The notes below the pieces were generated by a model that made no database searches, was not told the DNA's origin, and was given only the letters and a program-made list of their open reading frames with translations. Positions 11,645 to 24,500 of a stretch of DNA of 64,000 nucleotides are shown here, piece after piece (within the stretch, counting starts at the first letter, position 1; each line of letters begins with the position of its first letter). The DNA is from Salticus scenicus (Eukaryota > Arthropoda > Arachnida > Araneae > Salticidae). The DNA lies in contig OZ005653.1 of NCBI GenBank assembly GCA_963930645.1, forward strand, positions 207,903,513 to 207,967,512, read 5' to 3'. A program made the translations under genes and the position numbers.

Positions 11645-12596
11645 AAATTATGCCAAAATCAATAAGTTAAAATAATAATAATAATCATTAAAAGGCATTG
11701 TCAACACGGCAGCAAAATTTTAAGAGAAGATCCTATACGAAAGCTGTCCTTGCCTCGGGAAATATGAAAACTGGGTCATCATACATGAATTTCATTTTGA
11801 AACTTTTCTTTGAATGAACTGGGTTAACTATATCATTAATGTTTCATACCACAAAAACAAATAATAATTTAGCTTTTGATTAATTAAAATTTAAATTTGG
11901 TGGTAAAATTGGTATAAGACATAAGTTTCAAATTTTTAAGGTAAATAAAAGAAAAGGAAATAAACTGCAAAAATTTCGCATGGGTTTGTTAGTAAATTTT
12001 AATTCATCAGATGACAAATTATTATTAGATTTTTTATGGGGGTGGGGGGATGTTAATGACAGTTAACCCAAAATCATTCAAAGAAAAATTTCAAAATAAA
12101 ATTCATGTTTAACGATCCAGTTTTCATACTTCCCCAGGCAAGACAGCTTTAATATAAGACCCCTATGGCGACTTTTAAATTTTTGCCGCCATATTGGTGA
12201 TGACTTTTAATTCATTTATTTTCGCATAATTTTTTGTTTAAAAAAATTTTGTGCCTATTTTGAATATACTTCTTATTGTTGCATTTTTAAGTCAATTTAT
12301 GACATAAAAGTTCATATTCTGTTTATATCTTTAAAATATTGCTAGGTTTAAAATGATGCTTGCAAAGATTGTAAAGATGCAACTTTTCAAAATGAATTTT
12401 TCTATAAAATTATCGCATCAGACAAATGTAGTCTTTTTTTTTTTTTAATTAGATCATTGAACTGAGTCAGAGTGCTTAAATATTGCTTATGTTTTTTTGT
12501 TTTTTTTTTTTAATCCTTGTGTATTTTATTGTCACTATTGTATCGCTTCTACAAAATATTGTAACTGGTCCACGTTAGAGAAATATTATATATATT
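11272..12596. repeat. Large palindrome with arms of about 550-570 bp
   Basis: The left arm (about 11272-11840) and right arm (about 12051-12596) are inverted copies, with many small differences but continuous order. Matching blocks include tatttctctaatgtagac, a word for atcattg/cagtgat at the inner side of the outer third, the gcaatactttaaagatat block, and gaaagctgtccttgcctcgg with gaaaactgggtca. A spacer of about 210 bp separates the arms. No coding frame is present. It resembles a foldback element or two head-to-head copies of one repeat. Confidence 0.75.
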
Positions 12597-12905
12597 TTTT
12601 AAATCACTAATATTGATATGTAAAACTTAAAAGCTGTTTTCCTCTTATTTAAAAAAAAAAAAAAAAACATACAGAATTAATTTTACATTTCCCTAATTAA
12701 ATAACTAACGAACTGTCATATATTTATTGTAATTTTGAGAAATATTAAAATGATTTTTTAAATCACTAATATTGATAAGTAAATCTTAAAAGCTATTTTC
12801 CTCTAATTAAAAAAAAAAAAAAAAAAACATACAGAATTAATTTTACATTTCCCCAATTAATTAACTAACAAATTGTCATATATTTATTGTAATTTTGTGA
12901 TATAT
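12590..12905 (+). repeat. Tandem duplication, period about 159 bp
   Basis: The segment ttttttaaatcactaatattgat begins near 12595 and again near 12754. Each is followed by an A run, then acatacagaattaattttac and tgtcatatatttattgtaat. A (TA)n run closes the second copy. It abuts the right end of the large palindrome. Confidence 0.75.
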
Positions 12906-13558
12906 ATATATATATATATAGGATAAAAATATTTAATATTTAAAATGAAAATTCTACTAAAAATTTCTGGATCAAGAATAGTTCTTTTGGTTTTGTAATG
13001 TAACTTTTACAATAAAATACTTTATAATGGAAGTATATATTAATAAGAAAATACTTTATAACGGAAGTCGATAAAAGAAAACTTTTAGAAGTGAAAAAGG
13101 CTGATTTAAGCACTACTTATAATTTTTTGCAGTATTTATAAGTGCATAAAAATCATTCTTCAAAAATTCTTCAGTTCAGGCTGAGATATCAATAAAAAAT
13201 TATTACTTGATTTGCACCACAAGCACATATGTGGAGCTAACATTCAAACCATGTTTACTGTACAATTTTTCAGAAAACACAAAAAACTAATAAATTAAAA
13301 AATAACTAAACTTAAAGCTTAATTATCGTTTGTTTAGATATATTACTAGTTACTAGGAAGATATGTAAACATACTATGATATGTTAAGTTCAAAGAAAAA
13401 ACACTAATTATTATTATTTTTTTTTTTTTTTTTTTTTTTTTTGGAAAAAGCACAGTTTGAATGTTTGCTTCTCATATATGTGCTTATGGTATGGTTATAT
13501 ATGGGTTAACCAAATAGCAGACTTTACTCGCTTTGATAATCACTATATTTAAATAAAT
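12906..13558. other. AT-rich stretch, nothing recognised
   Basis: Contains a T run of about 28 near 13418 and AT-rich DNA. No gene is supported. Confidence 0.4.
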
Positions 13559-13559
13559 T

Positions 13560-13757
13560 TTTTAACTGATTCCTACACGGTTGGGCCTGGGGTTCGAATC
13601 CCGGAGAAGGCATGGATCTGTTGTCCCTGTTAGGCGTAGCAATGACCGCTCACTGGGTGCTCCTTCACAAATGGTCATCAATTTCAGCAACCCCCCGGCC
13701 TACGCTAAGTCGTAAAAAAGTGCCATGCCATTGGGGGGGGGGGGGGGGGGGGGAATG
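13560..13757 (+). repeat. tRNA-derived SINE-like fragment with a B box
   Basis: The word ggttcgaatcc at 13591-13601 is a perfect RNA polymerase III B box. No matching A box is seen upstream, so this is not a tRNA gene. The GC-rich body after it (to about 13730) contains no frame, and a run of about 20 G follows. A 5'-truncated tRNA-derived SINE is the simplest reading. Confidence 0.5.
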
Positions 13758-14642
13758 AATCCCTATTTTTTATATCACTTTATATAAATAAAAACTAAAA
13801 AAAAAATTCCATTAAAATGCTCAAAACCTCGTTTCATGTTATTTCAAATAGTTTTGGACTTAAAGGTTTCTCTAACCTATCCTGCTGCTTCTGGTTGTAT
13901 TGCCATTCATGCATTGTTGCCACTGGTAGTATCTCAATTTCTTCAAGCAGTTAGTGTTGCTGTAAGTGGACATTTTTTTAGTAGTACATTGTGTTACTTA
14001 TCTTGTACTCACTTTTGGTTTTAAATTGACATCTTTTAACTAATTAGAATAATTTCATTTAATTTAAATGGCCAACTCAAAATCCTTGAGTTATTTAACA
14101 TCATTTAGTAAATTTTGATTTTTTTTTTCCCCTTACCATTCAGATGTTCTTGAGGAGATAGATGAACATACATATATTCGTATTATAATAGCATGACAAA
14201 AGATACTAGTAGTCAAAAAAAGGTGGTTCACGAAAGTGTTCATATAAAATTGACAAACATTTTTGCCACAATACTTAATTTGGCAAGAATAGGAGATCTA
14301 CAGCATTTCTAACACACAAGTTAACATCAGACCTAAGTCTGTATCAGAATATTCTACACAAACTGGCAATAGAAAATACAAATCTTATTCAGAATTAATC
14401 TTATTCAGAATTAATTGCGGCGTCCAACTAAAGCCGCATATCTTCTTTAATAATAGCTTATAGCAGCGTATCTAATTTAAAATATTACATATTTTCTATT
14501 TTTAAATAAATATAATAATGGCAACTTTTTTACATTGATTTTTTGATACTCAGAAAAAAAAAAAAAATCTTTCACTTATCTATAATTCTTTAAAATTTTG
14601 GTAGTTTGCAAAAAATTCATATATCTTGTTTGTTAATAATGC

Positions 14643-14680
<38 letters not shown>

Positions 14681-15273
14681 TCATTTCTGAGTGATATATT
14701 ATTGCTCTATAGAAATTCTAAATATTAATTGGTAAAGAGAGAAGGGGGGAAAGGAAGACTTACAAAGTGGAAGATCTACAAAGATAATATTTAATGAAGA
14801 CATTTTATTATTTTTAAAAATCTAATTGAAAAAATATATATACATATATAATACATGCATTTTTATCGAATTACAAGTTGTAATGAATCGAAAATTAACA
14901 TTAAAAATGAAATTAAAAATATTTTTCTTTTAGCCAGAAATGGTAATTGATTTCTTAAATTCAGCCATTTTACTTTTAGTAGTACATATGTACATTTAAT
15001 GAAATGCAACAATATTATAGCTCTAAATTAGAATTCATGTAAGTGCTAAATTCCTTTAAACAATGATCACTATAAATTATATCAGAAAGTTCTTTACTTA
15101 ATAAATAAAATAAATATTTTCTTCATGATTTAACTTTAAAAACAAGAATCAACAATACAGGATTAATATTCATTTTCTAGCATGTCAATAATGAAAGAAT
15201 GAACAATTAACAATGCATATTTTTTCTCTTTTAAATACATTAATAAGAATTCTTAGAATGCATTCACTTTGAG
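13758..15273. other. GLE1 3' side: untranslated region and downstream flank
   Basis: This lies immediately downstream of the GLE1 stop on the minus strand. The proximal part should be 3' UTR. Several minus-strand AATAAA-type hexamers exist because the DNA is AT-rich, for example near 14803, and I cannot choose among them. A (TA)n tract lies at about 14648-14678. No other gene is seen. Confidence 0.4.
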
Positions 15274-15727
15274 TTATCTTCCCCAAAACTCTGGACCTAA
15301 AATACCTTCTGGTGGAGGTATATAACCTTTCTTTATAGTCTGTTGTAAGAAAGTCTCTAGTCGTTCCACTGGACCCCCTGATCCACTGGGAGTAACTTGT
15401 TTAATTTTTTGGAAAAAGTCTTTACATATTATATGTAACAGTTTTTTAAACTGTTTGCCATATGTTTTTTGTAAAGTATGTCCTGTTACATCCAGAAAGT
15501 CATACAGAAGTGTTGCTGTAATATCAGGTCGAGGATCCATGTTTAAAATGCGTGACAGCCAGCTCCAGCCATGAGCTATACCATGTGGATGTGAATATTC
15601 TACAGAACCAGGAGGAACTGGCGATAAAATAATAGCTGCATACAGTCTCATGAATCCACTCATTCTGTTTAGAAATTTGTATTTTTCTTCCATTTTCCCT
15701 TCTTTGTCAAAATGATAACCAAGGCTC
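15274..15727 (-). CDS. GLE1: GLE1 terminal coding exon
   Basis: The exon follows an acceptor (minus strand tttattag) and starts with one base that completes a Glu codon, then SLGYHFDKEGK. It encodes the end of the Gle1 domain: RMSGFMRLYAAII, HPHGIAHGWSWLSRILNM, DITATLLYDFLDV, then PPPEGILGPEFWGR and the stop. The methionine upstream in the open frame lies in the intron and is not a start. Confidence 0.95.
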
Positions 15728-17269
15728 CTAATAAAGATTTTAAAAAACACATATAACTATATATGCACATTATTATGTATCTACATGCAAATTCTCTAAC
15801 ACAGTTTTTTTTTTTTAGATGATTATATAGTATTTTTCTCCATATATTACACAATGTTTTATTTAACGCTACTGAACTTTGAGCCCATAAGATCATAATG
15901 ATAAAGAATTTTGTGTTGTGTCCCTGTAAAAACATATAAATGATTCACCAAAATGCTTATATTTAGTGCAACAGTGATTTATAATATTCATATAAATTTT
16001 CAGCTCAATTGAATAAGGCAGATTTAGACGCTATCACACTTTTAAAAATTTGGTCCCATAGGCAATAATGATAAAGAATTTTTCTTTGTGTCCCTGTAAA
16101 AAAACTGTACGTGCTAAATTCACCAAAATCTATACAATTGGTGCAACTGTGACCTATAACATGTGTACAAATTTTTTGCTCAGATTAAAAAGGCGTTTAG
16201 ATGCTATCACACTTTTAAAAATTGGCCCAACAGGCCATAATGATAAAGAATTTTTATTTGTGACCCTGTAAAAAAACTGTAAGTGCTAAATTCACCAAAA
16301 TCTATACAGTTCGCGCAACTGTGACCTATAACATGTGTACAAATTTTTTGCTCAGATTAACAAAACGTTTAGACGCTATCGCACTTTTAAAAATTTGGCC
16401 CCATAGGTCATAATGATAAAGAATTTTTCCTGGTGTCCCTGTAAAAAAACTATAAGTGCTAGATTCACCAAAATCTATAGGGTTTGTACTATGGTGAATT
16501 ACAATATGCGTACCAACTTTCAGCTTATTCGAACAAAGCGTTTAGACGCTAGCGTGTTCACTCACAGACATACACACATATATACACACACACATACATA
16601 TATCATCGTAAAAATAGTGGAAACGGACTCAGGGGACCTTGAAACGTATAGAAACATCAAAATCCCAAATTCGGATTTTTGACATGATTACAATACTTTC
16701 CTCACTATAGTGTTCAGAAAGTAAAAAACGGAAGTGATAATTTAAAAGAAAAGAAATAATATTATATATAAGTCAAACATACAGTTTGCATTACTTTGGG
16801 CTAATCAAATAACACTTGAAACAAGAAAACATTTTTAAATTTGACAAAGAAATTTAAAATCTACACCAAAACAAAATTAATTTTGTTGTCGATATATTAA
16901 CATTTAAGGAACATCACCTGGGAATTTGGAAAGTTTTTTTTTTTTTTCCCCCCTCTAAGATAAACCAACAAATTACTTTTAAAACCTTTAGCAGATTGAA
17001 ATGCAGTTTATGTATTTTTATTTGGTCACTACTTTTGATTTGGAAGATATGATTTACTAGCATAATATGAAAGTACCAAATTTAGAAATAGGTTCATTTG
17101 GAAATATTGACTGCTAGGCTGGCAAAGGACGACTAGTAATAATAATAATAGAATAAATTTTAAAAATGAGTTCCAAAAATAACATTTATTCACAGATGAA
17201 AATACAAAATTTTATATATTTAAAAAATTAAGAAAATAAGATATGCAATATTTACTGCCAGTTCACTGT

Positions 17270-17304
<35 letters not shown>

Positions 17305-20300
17305 ATGCCAGCTTTTATAAATATTTAAAATATGAAACTGAAGTTTCCCAATTTGATACTTCAAAACCTAATCAAGTGATTGAATAATGCAGGTTTTGAT
17401 ATACAAAATTAAAAACTGGATCACATCTTCTAACAAGTTTGTCCTTATGAATGTACAATACCTATCTTTACAGCCAGCCAAAGCCTGTGTAATTCTATGG
17501 AGAATTTTTTTATGGAATTGTTCATTTCTTAATATATATATTTTTTTAATTCAATTTTTGCATTCAGATAATTCACAACTGTTAATATCATTCTTGGTTC
17601 AAAAATCGATTTTCTTTTTTAATTTTAATATTCTATTTGAGGTGCAAAAAATTCACTTAATTTATTTTTCTCACAAAAACTTACGAAATAAATTTTTGGA
17701 AAACAAGATCAAATTTAACATTTGTGAATTTTCTGTATGTGAAACTAAAAAAAAAAAAAAATTAGGTAATAAGTAATTCTATAAACAATTTTCCATATAG
17801 ACTTTGGCTGTTGGTAAAGATAGGTATTGTATGTTCTTAAAATATTCTGGTCTCAGTACTACGATTGAAAATACATAGAGTAAATATTTTTGTCATTACC
17901 TTAAAAACTGACAAAATCCCAAAATTGCCTTAAAAATTGGCAAATTAAGTTTGCCCAGTTCTCTGGACAAACGTAAAAGGTTCTTTTTAGTCATATTTTT
18001 AAATTATTATATTTATTATTAAATCATAATAAATATGACTAAAAAAATAAGGTGATACCTTGAGAAAGTGAACTGGATGGCTTCATATCATATAGTCACA
18101 GAAATTTATTCTAACGATTCCTTTTAAGTAATTTTAACATTCGGGATATTTCAGAAAATTTAACAACATAGTAATGCATTGTTTTTTGTTTTTTTTTAAT
18201 TGACCTTTATTTATTTATTTTTATTCATTCATTATTATTATTATTAAGAATTATACTGATGCAACTGAGTTGTATCAACATATTAATGACAATAAAAATT
18301 AAGGAAGAATATGAAAAATGGGGACTATGCATGAACGTCAATAAGACCAAATACATATGTATAGGAGGAGACGAGACGGACATAAGTCTGAATAATAACA
18401 TCAAAATTAAAAGTTGTGATCATTATAGATACCTTGGTGTAGACATTAATAGAAAAGGAAGAGACTCACAGGAAATTAAGAATAGAATCTGTCAAGGAAG
18501 AAAAGAAGTAAAACTATTAAATTCGATTTGGTGGAGTGAGGAGATATCTAGGACGAGAAAGTATAATATATACAACTCCATTGTAAAAAGCATATTGTTG
18601 TATGGAGCAGAGGGATGGACAATTATGGAGACGGAAAAAAAGAAATTGGCTGCTGTTGAAATGGATGCCCTGAGAAGATCATGCAGGATATCAAGAATGG
18701 AGAGAGTGAGAAATGAGAGAATCAAGGAAATGATGAAAATAAAGAAAATCATATTAGATGAGGTTCAAAAAAAGCAATTAATCTGGTTTGGTCATATTAA
18801 AAGAATGAACGATGAAAGATTACCTAAAATTGCTTTTAACTATATACCAAATCAGAAAAGAAAACAAGGAAGACCAAGAAAGACTTCGATGGACAATGTA
18901 AAAAAAGCGATGAGGGATAGGGGTCTGGAAGAAGAGTGGACCCATGACCGGAAGACCTGGCACAGACTTGTGGATTCTGTCGGAAGGCAACACCCGATGC
19001 CATAAACCGAGCATACATACTACATTATTATTATTATTTTCAAACACTTCAAATTAAAAACACATTACATTGCTATATAGCTATATTTTACCCAAGAATT
19101 AATAGAACTATACTTTTAATACAAATTTACACTGATGCAGTATACTTTTAATGACTTTTTAAAAATAAATAAATAGTCAACTTTTGCCAATTCCTTTTAG
19201 TGGTTTTCTCCCAGTTTAAAAATTTCTTATATCAGAAAATAAATAATAAATAAATAAATAAGTAAAATAAAATAAAATTAGGGTGCTGAGAGAATATAAT
19301 TTACTAAATTGGGAAGTACATGCTACATGGGAAAAAAAATGTTTTGCAATATATATAATTTGACTGAAATATTGCAAATTAATTACTTACTCATAATACT
19401 CTTGATTGGATTGTTTTTCCATTCTTGGGGGATAATAAGGAACTAAATATGGACAATTTAAATAAAAATGCCCAAGAATTAATGATCCAACATCTGGCTT
19501 TTTGATCCAAACACCAATAGCAGCCAAGGCAATTGGAAAAGCTGTAGAATGCTGAGCAGATATTTGCTTGTCACCTTGTTCCTAATAAAAGTTTAACAAA
19601 ATTAAAACAACTATACACAAAAGTCAAAATAATGGATATTCCAATTTATGACAAATTAAAATTTTGTAAACAAGTACCATAAATCACAAAAATTTGGAAC
19701 AATTGTTTTGGATCTAATTATTCAGCACAACCATTCATTTGATTTTGAATCTGAACCACACCTTGTCGATAATTACTCAAATCTCTGATCACATTTAGTT
19801 GAAAATCCTCTTGAGTGAATATTCAAAATTTCCAAATTCAAGTAAATTCTTCAAATTCACCTTATTCCCCTATTTCATATAATATAAATACTTCTAGTAG
19901 CACACATTCCATTCTATCATCCCCGATTTCTACTTTTATGTCACATGCAAAAAAATGTTGTTGATATTGAATCATTTATCACCCTTTATGATGGTTTACT
20001 TCAAAATATAACTACCTAGTTTAGAAATTCTTTATTCCTCAACCTTAATTCATTTTAGATAATTTGGAGTGGAAGGATGATTTTTATGCCAACTATGGGT
20101 AAAATACCAGAACTGGGAATCGAACCTGGGCCTTCCGCTTAATGCGCGGTTGCTCTACTACTGAGCTACCCTGAGCTGGTTATCACCCAGGGTAGCTCAG
20201 TAGTAGAGCATCCGCGCGTTAAGCGGAAAGCCCGGGTTCGATTCCCGGCTCTGGTATTTTTTCCACAGTTGGCATAAAAATCATCCTTTCACTCCAAATT

Positions 20301-21469
20301 ATCTAAAATAAAAATAACTACCTAGATTAATAATTTTGATGATATTCTGGTCCCTTTTTTATTTAAAAGATCTCCGAAAATTCATTTTTCTGAAATAATT
20401 TTCATGAGGTAAGTTGTTTATTAATCTAGAACGGATGTCATATATTCTTATGATAAACTCAAAAGCCTTTTTTTTATCATTTGTATGCATGGTAATATAG
20501 AAGATTCTGCCTTAATGCATCATATTACTGATGGCATTCTGAATACAGATTTTTTTAAAAATAATTCCTCTTTGGCTGCACCAATGTTACTGAATTTAAA
20601 GATAAGTTAAAAATGTATGAGAAAATTTAAACCAATTATGAAAATTAAAAATTTACATGTTAAATCCAAAATAAAGCAATTGGTGCACCTTCCTTAGAAG
20701 TACCTCTGTCATTTTCAGTGTGGTTTGAAAAATCATAAAAATCAGTCATTGCCACAATACCAATAAAAGGTCCTTGTTGTTTCACATGCTGTATCTTGGA
20801 CATAAATCATGTGATTGTCTTTTTAAAGGCGCCCAAAACATATCTGAAATGCAAAATCATATTTCTATTATTAAAAATTTTCAAATCCACATTTAAGTAC
20901 ATAAACATTTTCGATTAAATATCGTTTTGACTGCTTTGATCAACACTGGTTTTGATGCTACCATTTTCAGTACTTCGGTGTACAATAAAATTAATTCTCC
21001 ATTATTAAATATTTATGGTGGAATTTTTACTTCATTCGGTAACTCAAAAATTCAAATGGTAAAATAGGTTATTTTACCATTCTTATATCCTTATTGATGA
21101 TGTACAATTTATAACAAACACATATATTGTTAACAATCTCAATATGTCTGTTAATGTAATATTAGACATGGGTGTTCTAAAGAAAGGCGAAGATCATATA
21201 AATAAGGATGATGTTTCTATTAATAAATCTAATAGTGTACAAAATCATGAGCTGATATTCATATTAGAAACATAAAGAGAATTATTTTTTAATCATCATT
21301 ATGAAATTTACAAGAATTGTTTATAATAGAGATAGTCAACTGGGAAAAAATGTTTGTATATGTAGGAGCATCGTCTTCCCCCCCCCCCCCCTGGGGGGGG
21401 TGAATCACCGATCTGCGATAATTTAAAATAAAGTTATCGATTTTTTTTCCCTTCATTTTTAACAAAAAA

Positions 21470-21504
<35 letters not shown>

Positions 21505-24500
21505 GTAATATCAGGAATAAAATGAACTTGTTTTGGATATTTAGTGTTATACTACTTCTCTAATATGGAAATCGTACTGCATTATCTTGGAAGATAATTT
21601 TATTAAATAATGATTTTAATAAATTATTTTTACTGAGTGAATTTGCATAGGAAAATATAGAAGAAAGTCATGACGTGGCCACAACATTCTAGTTTATTTT
21701 TTCTTCTGTAAGATGGTCAATCTGTGGAAACCACTAGCATCTAAATTACAGTTTGCCAGAGTGGAAATGACAAGTTCAACTGCTGACATCAATGAGCGTA
21801 AAATGCGGAGAGCAAGAGTTGGTTGGTGGAAGTTGATGTGATAAAAGGCTGCTTCATCAATGGCACTGAGCTTAGTTGTTGAACTCCAACATGTTCTGAT
21901 GATAGTGGTTAAGTTGGAAGCTCCCTATAAAATATTCAAGATGCTGCTAATTTTAATGTTTTTTTTTTTGTTTTTTTTTTTTTACGGCGATAAGTTACTC
22001 AGTTTTTAAATGTTTTCCTACTTATTTTTCTCTAAATATATTTCTATATTTCTCTGTAATTGCCCAAATGCTAACTATTTCTTAAGTTTCTTAAATTTAT
22101 TTATCATAAATTTTGATTTAGTTTATGTTTTTCTGTTAAGATTTTGTTGAGTTAGTTCATTCTTTCGTTTGTTATGCAGGCTGTTAATTAATAAATTTGG
22201 TTTCTTTAAATATGTGTACTTCATCCCCTGATGAATTTTTTTCACCTTACTGAGCTTCTCCTACATAAAGAAAAAATTTTCATTTTTATTGGTCTTTGAG
22301 GTTTCAGTGATCCTATATCTGTTGCTTGGCTTCTACTACACTTAATAAATCATTATATATATAAATTTTCTGAATGTCTTTCAAAGGCAATCATATAATA
22401 AACATTTTTCAGAGATTTTTTATGAAATTATAATGTACAAAATCAAACAATTTAATTTAAAAATTAATAAAAGCCCAACAAAATTAAAACAAATATTCAA
22501 TTAATTGTGACTTTTACAAATCAAATATTGAATAGTATTAACATTACATCTACCATAAATGACAAAGAATGTTTGTTTCTAATTAAAGATTTAAATCTAT
22601 CTTGTACCTTCACATATCCTCTTCCTCTTGGCAGAAAGATATTCAATTATAATTCTGTATCTAAGTCCACCTCTTTTACCAACACTGTAACATGTAAATG
22701 CAATGATACTTCTTTCTCAAAATATATTGACAGAGACCACGGACACATTATCACTGGTAATCTCAATATTATTGATAATTATCAATTTAAAAAATTCATA
22801 GAATTTGGCACCAAATTTAGACTTCCAATTAAAACTATTATTCTACAAATCTTTCAACAATTTTCTTATGACATAGATTTATTTATTTATAAAATATCTA
22901 TCACTCATAATAAACCTATTGCCTACTTCACTCAATGGAAAGTTTTAGTGTCATAAAAAATTAAAAATGTTTTATTTCTGAATTATTCAAATCTGGTGTT
23001 TCTTAAAAAATCTGTACTTCTTAACTCAATCAAATCACTACAGGATGAAAATAATGTGATAACTTATGTTGTGATAACTTATGTTGACAAATCACCTAAT
23101 AATTATGCCATTATTTGTAAATCCTACAATCTCTCTATTTTATACTCTTCAGTAACTAACAGTAACATCTTCATTTTAACTAATAATAACCTTATTATTA
23201 ATAACTGAAAAATACATAATTACTATAAACTACTTCAACTTCCCTCCAATAACTTTTATTATCCTTATATAGTTCTCATACCTAAATTTCACAAACCTCC
23301 AATTAAATTTCGCACTGTCACTATTGGGTGTAACACTTATAACAACAATGCTAATAAAGCTCTACTGGATATTCTAAAACAAATTTACAATTGTACTTGC
23401 AAAGTTGATAATTTACACAGTCTTAAAAGTAGCTTTCAATTAATTCAATACATTAAATCGGTTGATTCAATAGACAATATAATGACTTTTGACTTTCAAG
23501 ATTTTTTCAATAATATGAGTTATCAGATCTTAGTAATATCATTTACAGTCTTTTTCAAGCATATAAAACTCAAATTAATCTTCCTCACAATTTTACAGCA
23601 GAAAAATTCAAAACACTTCTTAACTTTGTGATCCATAATAATTATATCTTCCACAACAACATCTATTTGCAACAAATAGGAATCCCACAAGGAGGTAGTA
23701 GCTCCAGTATTTTGGCAGATCTCTATCTTTATTATTATGAAAAGCAATTTTGCCATAATGATGTTCGATTTTATCGTTACATCGATGATATTATTGTATT
23801 TTATCTCAACAAACACTCACAAAATGACTTTTCCTTAAATTATCCATCTAACTTAAAGCTAACTCAAAATACTCTAACTAATCAATCAATTAACTATTTA
23901 GATCTCAAAATAATCATTGAGGGTAATAAAATTTACACAGATATCTATGACAAACGGCAAGATTTTAGTTTTAAAGTAAACTTATTTACACATTTTAATC
24001 CCTGTCTGCATCTTTCGGTATTAAACATCATCATTAACCATTTATTTGAAATTAATAATTTATGCTCTCTGAAGTTTAAAAACAAGAATATTAATAAACT
24101 GATCACAGCCACTGCTAAAATGCGTTTTCCTAAAAACTTTGTATTTTCTATTTTATATCCATAACCATGTCTCTGTCAGTACATTAAAAAAAAAAAAAAA
24201 ACTGTGTACACTTTAGTGTATATTAAAAAAAAATTATAAAACAATAAAAGACAGTAAAAAAGGTGGTGATTGGGTGGGCAGATGTTTGATTACGGAGGTG
24301 GGGTGGTGTTGTAAGGCTGGATGGTTGGGTCGGATTGTGAAATTAAAAAAAAAAAAAAAAAAAGCAGAAGGCTTGTTGCATTTACTTTGTATTTCTATGC
24401 AAACTTTCTTTTTCCATTAAAATTTCAGTTTCTTCTTTTTTGAGTTGTCAACTATTCTTAAAATTCTAATCATACTATTAAACACATTGTAATCAATCAA

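Larger units (their letters stand above)
20052..20310. repeat. Long hairpin made of two head-to-head tRNA-like units
   Basis: The left arm (20052-20172) and right arm (about 20188-20310) are inverted copies about 121 bp long with only a handful of differences. The spacer is about 15 bp. Each arm has a tRNA-like part with perfect pol III boxes, and an outer part containing ggatgatttttatgccaac. A transcript across both arms would fold into one long hairpin. Confidence 0.85.

Noticed and set aside
13591..13601. Possible tRNA gene around the B box
   Set aside because: No A box, D arm or acceptor pairing upstream, so only a SINE-like fragment is supported.
16068..16682. Frames of 67 and 89 codons in the 172-bp array
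   Set aside because: Both read the same repeat monomers and end in a CA microsatellite. Judged noncoding.
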